From CAYUHJ01 sp964444365 (GTDB taxonomy: Bacteria > Planctomycetota > Planctomycetia > Gemmatales > Gemmataceae), in the NCBI GenBank assembly GCA_964444365.1, contig CAYUHJ010000292.1, positions 1 through 6,773 on the forward strand: a stretch of 6,773 bases of DNA, read 5' to 3'. The notes below the pieces were generated by a model. That model did no database searches, had not been told where the DNA came from, and was given only the letters and a program-made list of their open reading frames with translations. Position numbers and translations under genes: made by a program. The first letter of the stretch is position 1, and every line of letters starts with the position of its first letter. Positions 1 through 5,882 of the stretch are shown one piece after another.

Positions 1-52
1 GAGGCCCGACGGGAAGCGCAACGTCGGGCCTCGAAGACTCGGCCCGACCTAC
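1..52 (-). repeat. GTAG-headed palindromic repeat (REP-like), possibly truncated by the window edge
   Basis: Read on the minus strand, this starts with GTAG (52-49), followed at once by GTCGGGCC (48-41), a 10-base loop, and GGCCCGAC (30-23), a perfect 8-bp stem. A second perfect 11-bp stem pairs 1-11 (GAGGCCCGACG) with 22-32 (CGTCGGGCCTC) around a 10-base loop. The two stems share bases 23-30, so only one can form at a time. A GTAG tetranucleotide in front of a palindrome is the classic layout of REP elements mobilised by REP-associated tyrosine transposases (RAYTs). That this is a dispersed family in this genome is inference, because only one copy is visible. It lies downstream of the DUF1552 gene and holds no coding sequence. 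Confidence 0.55.
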
Positions 53-62
53 AAAACTTCCT

Positions 63-85
63 CCCCTCTCCGTTTCGGGGAGGGG
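63..85. repeat. 10-bp hairpin, shortened relative of the CCCCTCTCCCC repeat; weak terminator candidate
   Basis: CCCCTCTCCG (63-72) and CGGGGAGGGG (76-85) pair around a TTT loop. The stem has ten pairs including one G-T. It ends 12 bases past the stop codon of the DUF1552 gene. On the minus strand a run of four T follows about six bases after the stem, so it could act as a weak intrinsic terminator, but the T-run is short and displaced. The stem resembles the repeat arms at 1604-1643 and 1687-1726, and like arm 1 it is followed by GGGGTT, but it lacks the rest of their G-rich tail. Confidence 0.55.
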
Positions 86-97
86 TTGCCTTTCGGC

Positions 98-1576
98 TCA
101 CACCAACCCCGGCAGCCGGCCGTTGTACGCCTGCTTTTTCGACGTGTGGCTGTCGCCGAACGAGTCCACCTTCGCGCCCATGCGGTCGAGCAGTTCGATG
201 AACAGGTTGGCAGCCGGGGTGCCGTCCGGGAAGTTGACCTGCCGGCCGGTCTTGAGCGTCCCCTGGGCCTTGCCGACGAGCAAGTGCGGGTAGTTGTGCG
301 TGCCGTGGCCGCCGTCGGCCATGTACGACGTGTACAGCAACAGGCAGTTGTCCAGCAGTGAACTGCCGCCCTCGTCGATGGCCTTCATCTTCTTGACGGC
401 CTCCGCGAACAGGCTCGTGTACCACGTGTGGATCTGCCGCAGCGCCTCGCGGGAGATCGGGTCCGCGTCCTCGGGCCGGCCGGCGTTCCCCTGGTGTTCG
501 AGCGTGTGGCAGTGGGTTTCGTACCCGACCGTGACGACGCCGGGGAACTGCGCCCCGTCGTCCCCGACGGCGAGGGTCGCCACCCGGGTCGTGTCCGTCT
601 GGAACGCGAGCACCCACAGGTCGGACATGACGCGGATGTACTCGGCGTGCTTCTCCGGGTCGTGGTGGACCAGCTGGACGAGCTTGTGGATCGGCACCTT
701 GCGGTCCGGCAGGTGCGGCGTCACCAGCTTCGACGGGCCGGGGTTCTTCGCGTCGAGTGCTTCCAGGTGAAGTCGGGTTTCGAGCCGTTCGATGCGGCTT
801 TCGAGGGACCGCACGGAGTCGAGGTACTGGTCGAGCTTCTGCTTGTCCGCCGGGCCGACCTTGCCGCGGAGGGCCTTCGCCTCCTCGGCGACGGCGTCGA
901 CGACGCTGCGTTCGTAAGTGTCGGCCCTCGCGGACGACTGCACCGCCGTCCCGTTCTTGGCCGCCGCCCGGCTCTGCCAGTTCGGGACGATGGGCTTCCG
1001 GCCACGGAACATGCGGTCGAACACGAGCCGGGGGTCCATCTCGTAGGGGACGGGCTCGTCGGCGGAGCGGAACGAGTACTGGGTCTCGTGGTTCGACAGA
1101 CCGAACTCCATCGACGGCAGGAAGGTTTCGTTCCCGACGACCCGCGCCGCCGCCTGATCGACGGACACGCTGGAGTAGACCCGGCCGCCGGACTTGCCGC
1201 ACTTCGGGGCACCGGTCAGGTGCTTGAACGCGCAGTTCTCGTGGCCGTTGAGGTTCTCGGACTGCCCCGTGTGGGCGAGCCCGGCGACGAGGAGCAGATC
1301 GTCCTTCACGGCCTCCAACGGCCGCAGAATCGAGGGCAACTTCGTCAGCGGCCCGGCCTGCTTCATCTGCCAGGATTCGAGGACGGTCCCCCCGGTGACG
1401 CTGAAGATGCCGAGCCGCAGCGGGGGCTTGACCGCAGTCGGCGACCCCGCCGCCTTCGCGAGCTTGCCGGCCCACGTTTCGAGGAACGGCAGCGCGAGCA
1501 CCGCACCGGCCCCGCGCAGGGCGGCCCGGCGAGACAGCGGCGCGGTCCAGTTGGCCGACGGGTTCCAGGTACGCAT
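98..1576 (-). CDS. DUF1552 (HXXSHH family) protein, Tat-exported
   Basis: This 492-residue protein belongs to the DUF1552 family (PF07586), common in Planctomycetes and of unknown activity. The N-terminus carries a twin-arginine signal: SRRAALRG at residues 15-22, then a hydrophobic stretch to about residue 36, so it should be exported folded. Family landmarks are GHENCAFKHLTG (111-122), a charged helical segment around 221-272 that may be a coiled coil, LLDNCLLLYTSYMADGGHG (407-425), and a C-terminal block ending in FGDS (473-476). The site that aligns with the family HxxSHH motif reads HTLEHQ (357-362), so the Ser and last His appear replaced. ATG at 1576 is supported by GGGAG (minus strand, 1589-1585) eight bases upstream. 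It lies downstream of the DUF1592-type cytochrome gene on the same strand, a usual pairing, and the 159-base spacer is filled with inverted repeats. A role with that cytochrome outside the cytoplasm is inferred. Confidence 0.92.
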   Translation of the reverse strand: MRTWNPSANWTAPLSRRAALRGAGAVLALPFLETWAGKLAKAAGSPTAVKPPLRLGIFSVTGGTVLESWQMKQAGPLTKLPSILRPLEAVKDDLLLVAGLAHTGQSENLNGHENCAFKHLTGAPKCGKSGGRVYSSVSVDQAAARVVGNETFLPSMEFGLSNHETQYSFRSADEPVPYEMDPRLVFDRMFRGRKPIVPNWQSRAAAKNGTAVQSSARADTYERSVVDAVAEEAKALRGKVGPADKQKLDQYLDSVRSLESRIERLETRLHLEALDAKNPGPSKLVTPHLPDRKVPIHKLVQLVHHDPEKHAEYIRVMSDLWVLAFQTDTTRVATLAVGDDGAQFPGVVTVGYETHCHTLEHQGNAGRPEDADPISREALRQIHTWYTSLFAEAVKKMKAIDEGGSSLLDNCLLLYTSYMADGGHGTHNYPHLLVGKAQGTLKTGRQVNFPDGTPAANLFIELLDRMGAKVDSFGDSHTSKKQAYNGRLPGLV

Positions 1577-1603
1577 TTAATGGACTCCCAGGTGAATCTT
1601 TCT

Positions 1604-1643
1604 CCCCTCTCCCCGTTGGGGAGAGGGGTTAGGGGTGAGGGGT
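1604..1643 (+). repeat. Inverted repeat arm 1: 11-bp hairpin plus G-quadruplex tail
   Basis: CCCCTCTCCCC (1604-1614), loop GTT, GGGGAGAGGGG (1618-1628) form a perfect 11-bp stem. The right stem arm runs on into further G-tracts, giving GGGG at 1618, 1625, 1632 and 1639 with three-base spacers AGA, TTA and TGA. This is a perfect four-tetrad G-quadruplex motif on the plus strand. The whole arm is the reverse complement of 1687-1726 with a single mismatch in the hairpin loop. It lies 27 bases upstream of the DUF1552 start, outside its Shine-Dalgarno. Confidence 0.85.
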
Positions 1644-1686
1644 GAACCTCAGCCCCGAATCAGCGATTTCAAATGGGTGAAGGCTT

Positions 1687-1726
1687 ACCCCTCACCCCTA
1701 ACCCCTCTCCCCATCGGGGAGAGGGG
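1687..1726 (-). repeat. Inverted repeat arm 2: 11-bp hairpin plus G-quadruplex tail
   Basis: This is the reverse-complement partner of 1604-1643, with 39 of 40 positions matching. CCCCTCTCCCC (1702-1712), loop ATC, GGGGAGAGGGG (1716-1726) form the stem. The G-quadruplex motif is on the minus strand (1712-1688), so it would appear as G-rich sequence in the mRNA just past the stop codon of the DUF1592-type gene. The two arms are 43 bases apart and could also pair with each other into one long stem. No T-run follows in either direction, so a standard intrinsic terminator is unlikely. Similar repeats are, to my knowledge, scattered through planctomycete genomes; the function is not established. 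Confidence 0.85.
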
Positions 1727-1735
1727 GACCAAACC

Positions 1736-3616
1736 TTAATTCTTCACGCCCCGCCGCTGTCGGAACGGGACGCTCTTCGTCGTTTCGAGGACCAGCGTGC
1801 TGAACTTGTAGCCGGACTTCTGCATCGCCGCGTGGACTTCGTTCACCGTACACTCGTCCTGCCCGTCGAGTTCCCGGCCGAGGGCGTACTCCAGCACCTT
1901 CGAGGCCATGTTCTTGGCGAACTCGTCCTTGCGGGACAGGATCACCTTCTTCAGGTCGCCGACGCCGTTGACGGTCTCGCCGGTCGGGAGCACGCCTGTG
2001 GTGTCGAGCGGGAACTCCTTCGTACCCTCTCGCCAGATTCCGACGGCGTTGTAATTGTCCAGCGCGAACCCGAGCGGATCGATCTTCTTGTGGCAGCCCG
2101 CACACCCCGCCTGCGTCGCGTGCTGGGCGAGCTGGTCCTTGAACGTGACGACCGCCTTCTTCTTGTCCTTCGGGTCGTCGTTCTTGAGCGTCCCGACGTT
2201 CGCGGGCGGCGGCGGGGGCGGGGTGCCGAAGATCACGTCGAGCACGTACTTCCCGCGTTGCGTCGGGCTGGTGCGGAAGGTGTGCGAGGTCATCGACAGG
2301 ACGGCCCCCATGCCGAGCAGCCCGCCGCGGTGGTCTTCGGGCTTCAGTGCGACCTTCTTCGTGTCCCGCCCGGCGGGGCCGGCGATGCCGTAAAACTTCG
2401 CCAGGTCTGCGTTCGCGAAGGTGTAGTCCGCGTCGAGCAGGTCCGTCACCGGGCGGTCTTCGGCGCGGAGGTTGTCGACGAACGCCCGGACCTCGTCCTG
2501 CATCCCGCGGCGGACGCCCTGGTTGAAGGTCGGGAAGAACTCCTGCGTCGGCCGGGCCTTCTCGAAGTGCTTGAGCCCGATCCAGTGGTCCGACAGGGCG
2601 GCCGTCAACTCGCGGGCGGACCGGTGCTTCAGCATCCGCGCGACTTGCTTCTCGTACTCGACCGGGTCGGACAGCTTCTTCGCGGCGGCCACGCGGAACA
2701 GTTCGTCGTCCGGCATGCTCGACCACAGGAAGTACGACAGCCGGGTCGCGAGTTCGTAATCGTCGACGGCGACGCCGGGGGTGGTCCCGGTCGCGGGCCG
2801 GTCCTGTTCGACGCGGAACAGGAAGTTGGGCGAGACGAGCACCGGCTTCATCGCCGCCTTCACGCCGTCCTCGTGCGAACCGTCCTTGCCGCGGGCCTTG
2901 TCGTAGAAACTCATCAACCGGGCGACGTCCGCGGGTTCCGGTGGTCGGCGGTATGCCCGGCGAGCGAGCGTCGTCAGCACTTTTTCGGCCGCGTCCCGTT
3001 CGGACAGCTTCGCGTCCGGCTTCGGGTTGAACAGGCGGTTCTTCGCGGTTTCGTTGACGAACACCAGGTCGATGACCTTGTCCGCCGCGGTGAAGTACTT
3101 GTCCGCCAGCGCCGGCGACATCCGCAGGGCGGCGGCCAGGTTGTCGAACCGCCCCTCGCCGGGGTCTTCCTCGGGCATGCCGACCGAAATCCGTGTGTTG
3201 ATGGAGACGCCGAGCAGGTCGCGGATCGTGTGTTCGTACTCGGTCCGGGTCAGCCGGCGGAGCGGCGGCGGGCCGGGGTCGCGGCGGGTCGGGTCGCAGT
3301 CGAGGTACGTCCCGGCCGACCCGAGCCACTTCGAGAGGGCGGCTTTATCCGCGGGCGTCAGCTGCTTCGACTCTTCCGGCGGCATCTCCCCGGCCGCCAC
3401 CCGGCCGAGCGACCGCTTCCACACGTTCCGCTTGGCCAGCGCCGCCGCGTCGTCCGCCGCCGTCAGATCGACGCCCCCCTCGGCCTTGTTCGGGTTGTGG
3501 CACTTGACGCAGTACGACTTCAGCAACGGCTCGGCGGTCGATTTGAACGACGCCGGCGGCTCCGCACCGAGTGCGGGAACAGCGAGAAAGGCGACCGCGA
3601 GGAGGGGGCGGAACAT
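1736..3616 (-). CDS. DUF1592-type di-haem cytochrome c domain protein (DUF1587/1595/1592/1588/1585)
   Basis: This 626-residue exported protein has the domain chain typical of planctomycete cytochrome c proteins. Residues 1-18 form a Sec signal peptide (cleavage likely near ALGA). A cytochrome c segment follows with haem motif CVKCH (36-40) and a likely distal Met in GEMPP (76-80). Then come DUF1587 (about 119-180, LTRTEYEHTIRDLLG), DUF1595 (about 207-268), DUF1592 (about 285-412, ATRLSYFLWSSMPDDEL), DUF1588 (about 428-530, with RTSPTQRGKYVLD and PPPPPP) and DUF1585 (about 545-618). A second haem motif, CAGCH (505-509), lies in the DUF1588 region. The enzymatic activity of these families is unknown; electron transfer outside the cytoplasm is inferred from the two haem sites. 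At 626 residues it looks compact, with no added carbohydrate-binding or PA14-like domain visible. ATG at 3616 lacks a clear Shine-Dalgarno (only GGAT ten bases upstream). The DUF1552 partner follows downstream. Confidence 0.93.
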   Translation of the reverse strand: MFRPLLAVAFLAVPALGAEPPASFKSTAEPLLKSYCVKCHNPNKAEGGVDLTAADDAAALAKRNVWKRSLGRVAAGEMPPEESKQLTPADKAALSKWLGSAGTYLDCDPTRRDPGPPPLRRLTRTEYEHTIRDLLGVSINTRISVGMPEEDPGEGRFDNLAAALRMSPALADKYFTAADKVIDLVFVNETAKNRLFNPKPDAKLSERDAAEKVLTTLARRAYRRPPEPADVARLMSFYDKARGKDGSHEDGVKAAMKPVLVSPNFLFRVEQDRPATGTTPGVAVDDYELATRLSYFLWSSMPDDELFRVAAAKKLSDPVEYEKQVARMLKHRSARELTAALSDHWIGLKHFEKARPTQEFFPTFNQGVRRGMQDEVRAFVDNLRAEDRPVTDLLDADYTFANADLAKFYGIAGPAGRDTKKVALKPEDHRGGLLGMGAVLSMTSHTFRTSPTQRGKYVLDVIFGTPPPPPPANVGTLKNDDPKDKKKAVVTFKDQLAQHATQAGCAGCHKKIDPLGFALDNYNAVGIWREGTKEFPLDTTGVLPTGETVNGVGDLKKVILSRKDEFAKNMASKVLEYALGRELDGQDECTVNEVHAAMQKSGYKFSTLVLETTKSVPFRQRRGVKN

Positions 3617-3700
3617 GGCGTGCGGATCCGTGCGGGCAGGCGGGTAGCACGATAACGGGGGCCGTCGGAAATCCTGACAGTAAATTTTCTCCCAGGGGTG

Positions 3701-3731
3701 GGGGCCACACTCCGCTTCGCGTCGCGGCTAC
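3701..3731 (-). repeat. GTAG-headed palindrome overlapping the OGT-like gene's stop codon
   Basis: On the minus strand GTAG (3731-3728) is followed by CCGC, an 8-base loop and GCGG (to 3712), then GAGTGTGGCCCC. The TAG of GTAG is the stop codon of the OGT-like gene. The layout matches REP elements, with a GTAG head then a small palindrome, and resembles the GTAG-headed element at 23-52 in layout, though not in sequence. The stem is only 4 bp, so the call rests mainly on the layout and on my recollection of similar sequences in planctomycete spacers. The rest of the 3617-3727 spacer shows no convincing promoter or terminator; an AT-rich patch (AAATTTT, 3682-3688) is its only other notable feature. 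Confidence 0.4.
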
Positions 3732-5794
3732 CCGTTCGGCAACCGCTGCTTCCACAAGTCCCGGAACGCGGATTCGAGGTTTCGCACGTATCGCGGGGCG
3801 TCGCACACCACGGACGCGGCCATTCGCTCTCGCAAGCCGGCGCGAATCTCGGCGAGGTCCGCCCGGCGATTCGCCCAGGACTTGGCCTTTTCCACCAAAT
3901 CCGCCGGGGAATCGGCGACGAAGTCGGTCAGCCCGAGGCGGGTCAGCACGGCGACGCCTTGCCGGCCGACGTAGGTGTTCCCCGCGACCGTCAGCACGGG
4001 GACGCCCATCCACAGGGAATCGGTCGTCGTAATGCCGCCGTTGAACGGGAACGGGTCGAGGGCCACGTCGATGCGGGAGTACGCTGCGAGGTAGTCCGCG
4101 TAGGGCACCCGCGGCAGCAGTTCCACCCGTTCCGGAGCGATCCCGCCCGCCGCGAACCGGTCCCTAATCCGCTTCGCCCCCGCTTCGGACTGGCTGCCGG
4201 TCATGACGAGCCGGGAGTCTGGCACCGCCTGCAGCACGGCCGCCCACGCATCGAGACACGCATCGGATGACTTCGCCGGGTTGTTCAGGCAGCCGAACGT
4301 GAAGACGCCTCCCAACTCTGCGGGCAGCGGTGACACCGGCGGCGCGTTCTCCGGCGGGCGGTAGACCCAGCACAGGTCCGGGAGGCGGTACAGCGTCTCG
4401 GTGTTGCGGGATTCGCTGGTGCCGGGCGGGTCGTAGACGTCGTCCGTCAAGCGGTAGTCAAAGCACTTCATCCCCGTCGTATTCGGGTAGCCGAACATCG
4501 TGACCTGCACGGGGGCCGGCCGGCGGGTGAAGACGAGGACGCGGTTCGACGCCGTGTGCCCGCCGAGGTCGACGAGTACGTCGATGCGGTCGGCCCGGAT
4601 CGCGGCGGCGGCCTCGGAATCGTTCAGCCCGACGAGCGACCGCCAGCCGTCGGCGAGGGACCGGAACCGGTCCGTCTTCGCGTCCGCACGGGAGACGTTC
4701 GGGTACGCGAAGACTTCGACGTGTTCGCGGTCGTGGTGCGTCAGCAACAGTTCGATCAGCCCGGAAACGGTGTGGTCGCGGAAGTCCGCGGAGACGTACC
4801 CGATACGAAGCCGGCGGTTCGGGTCGTGCGGTTCCGGCACCGGCGGGGCGGGCGGCGCGGCGGGGGCGTACCGGTTCGCCCAGCGGACGTGCTCCGCGAA
4901 GACCTGCTCCGGCGTCAGTTTCGACGAGTAGTTCAGCAGCAGCAGCAGGTTGCTGTGAACGTGCGGGGCCGGGCGGAGCGACACCGAGCGGCTCAGGCCG
5001 TCGATCGCCTCGTCCGACCGCCCCACTTCGCCGAGGTTCGTGCCGAGGTTGCACCACGCGTCCGCGAACTGCGGGTTCAGCCGGACGGCCTCGCGGTAGT
5101 GGGCAGCCGCGTCGTCCTTCGCCCCCGCGTGTTCCAGCGTCAGCCCGAGGGCGTTGTGGGCTTCGGGGTAGTCCGGCCGCAGTTTCAGCGCGTGCGTCAG
5201 CGTCTCGCGGGCGGTGGCCAGTTCCCCGGCGGACGACTGCGCGAGACCGAGGTTGTACCACCCGCGCGGGTCGGTCGGGGCGAGCTTCGTGACCGTCCGG
5301 AAACTGGCAATCGCGTCGGCGTGCTTCCCCGCCCGCATGCACACGTCGCCGAGCCGGGCGTGGGCGTCGGGGTTCTTCGGCTCGGTGCGGAGGTGGCCGC
5401 GGAAGAGTTGTTCCGCCTCCGTGAGCTGCCCCAACCCGGCGAGGGTGATGCCGAGGTTGAACCGGGCCGCCGGGTGGTTCGGGTTCGCCGCGAGGCACTT
5501 GCGGTAGTGGTCGGCGGCTTCCACGGGCTGCCCGAACCGGCGGTTCAGGTTGCCCAGGTTGAAGTGCGCGTCCGGGTGGTCCGGGGCGTGCTCCAGCGCG
5601 GAGGCGTAGCACCCGGCCGCCTCCGCGACGCGGTCGGTGCGGACCATCACGACGCCGAGGTTGCACCACGCGGCGGTGTACGTCGGGTCGGCGGCCAGCA
5701 CCTCGCGGTACATGCGCTCGGCGGACCCGAGGTCGCCCGCCTGGTGCTTCGCCACGGCGGCGGCGAACGCCCGGTTGACTTCGGCCGGGGTCAC
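3728..5794 (-). CDS. TPR protein with O-GlcNAc-transferase-like (GT41) catalytic domain
   Basis: This 688-residue protein resembles eukaryotic OGT and SPINDLY, which move a sugar from a nucleotide-sugar to Ser or Thr of target proteins. Residues 7-278 are eight TPRs of exactly 34 residues each with no gaps (7, 41, 75, 109, 143, 177, 211, 245), likely a superhelix that selects the substrate. A short linker rich in Pro and Ala (310-322) leads to the GT41 region. It shows RLRIGYVSADFRDH (328-341), where H341 matches the active-site His of human OGT, RPAPVQVTMFGYPNTTG (425-441), K508 at the place of the nucleotide-binding Lys, and PFPFNGGITTTDSLWMGVPV (581-600). No signal peptide or membrane segment is seen, so it is probably cytosolic. 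The donor sugar and targets cannot be told from sequence. The GTG start is supported by a strong Shine-Dalgarno and by the first TPR beginning at residue 7. It is 88 bases from the small gene upstream. Confidence 0.92.
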   Translation of the reverse strand: MTPAEVNRAFAAAVAKHQAGDLGSAERMYREVLAADPTYTAAWCNLGVVMVRTDRVAEAAGCYASALEHAPDHPDAHFNLGNLNRRFGQPVEAADHYRKCLAANPNHPAARFNLGITLAGLGQLTEAEQLFRGHLRTEPKNPDAHARLGDVCMRAGKHADAIASFRTVTKLAPTDPRGWYNLGLAQSSAGELATARETLTHALKLRPDYPEAHNALGLTLEHAGAKDDAAAHYREAVRLNPQFADAWCNLGTNLGEVGRSDEAIDGLSRSVSLRPAPHVHSNLLLLLNYSSKLTPEQVFAEHVRWANRYAPAAPPAPPVPEPHDPNRRLRIGYVSADFRDHTVSGLIELLLTHHDREHVEVFAYPNVSRADAKTDRFRSLADGWRSLVGLNDSEAAAAIRADRIDVLVDLGGHTASNRVLVFTRRPAPVQVTMFGYPNTTGMKCFDYRLTDDVYDPPGTSESRNTETLYRLPDLCWVYRPPENAPPVSPLPAELGGVFTFGCLNNPAKSSDACLDAWAAVLQAVPDSRLVMTGSQSEAGAKRIRDRFAAGGIAPERVELLPRVPYADYLAAYSRIDVALDPFPFNGGITTTDSLWMGVPVLTVAGNTYVGRQGVAVLTRLGLTDFVADSPADLVEKAKSWANRRADLAEIRAGLRERMAASVVCDAPRYVRNLESAFRDLWKQRLPNG

Positions 5795-5799
5795 GGCAA

Positions 5800-5806
5800 C
5801 CCCTCC
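5800..5806 (-). promoter_or_regulatory. Shine-Dalgarno fixing the GTG start of the OGT-like gene
   Basis: The minus strand reads GGAGGGG here, with five bases (TTGCC) between it and GTG at 5794. No in-frame ATG exists near the N-terminus, so this site decides the start. Confidence 0.75.
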
Positions 5807-5829
5807 GGGGAAGGAAACGGATGCGGGGA

Positions 5830-5835
5830 ATTCTA
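5830..5835 (-). promoter_or_regulatory. Possible -10 box for the OGT-like gene
   Basis: TAGAAT on the minus strand matches TATAAT at five of six positions and lies in a rare AT-richer patch of the 5795-5882 spacer. It would place the transcript start about 28 bases before the GTG. There is no recognisable -35 box at 16-18 bases and no TGn extension, so this is weak. Confidence 0.3.
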
Positions 5836-5882
5836 TGTCACGATCCGGGGGCCGGGCGGGAGCGAGGGGTTCGGAAACTCGG

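Noticed and set aside
428..1645. Long plus-strand open frame (405 codons) opposite the DUF1552 gene
   Set aside because: Its translation is Arg/Val/Gly-rich with no domain, as expected for an antisense frame in GC-rich DNA, and its end is a translation of the palindromic repeat (SPLGRGVRGEG). The minus-strand gene has clear family motifs.
1604..1726. Inverted repeats as a standard intrinsic terminator or as IS ends
   Set aside because: There is no T-run after either hairpin on either strand, and the 43 bases between the arms cannot encode a transposase; no target-site duplication was seen.
1673..3655. Long plus-strand open frame (660 codons) opposite the DUF1592-type gene
   Set aside because: It starts inside the repeat (LTPNPSPHRGEG is a well-known spurious peptide from such repeats) and has no recognisable domain. 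The opposite strand has haem motifs and a full domain chain.
3520..3708. 62-codon minus-strand frame across the 3617-3727 spacer, preceded by purine-rich sequence
   Set aside because: It overlaps the signal-peptide region of the DUF1592-type gene in another frame, is Arg/Ser/Pro-rich, and shows no conserved features.
4934..4948. Five CAG units in a row, like a microsatellite
   Set aside because: These encode a Leu run (residues 283-287) in the first helix after the TPRs, a hydrophobic segment normal in this family. Five units alone are not evidence of a repeat-based switch.
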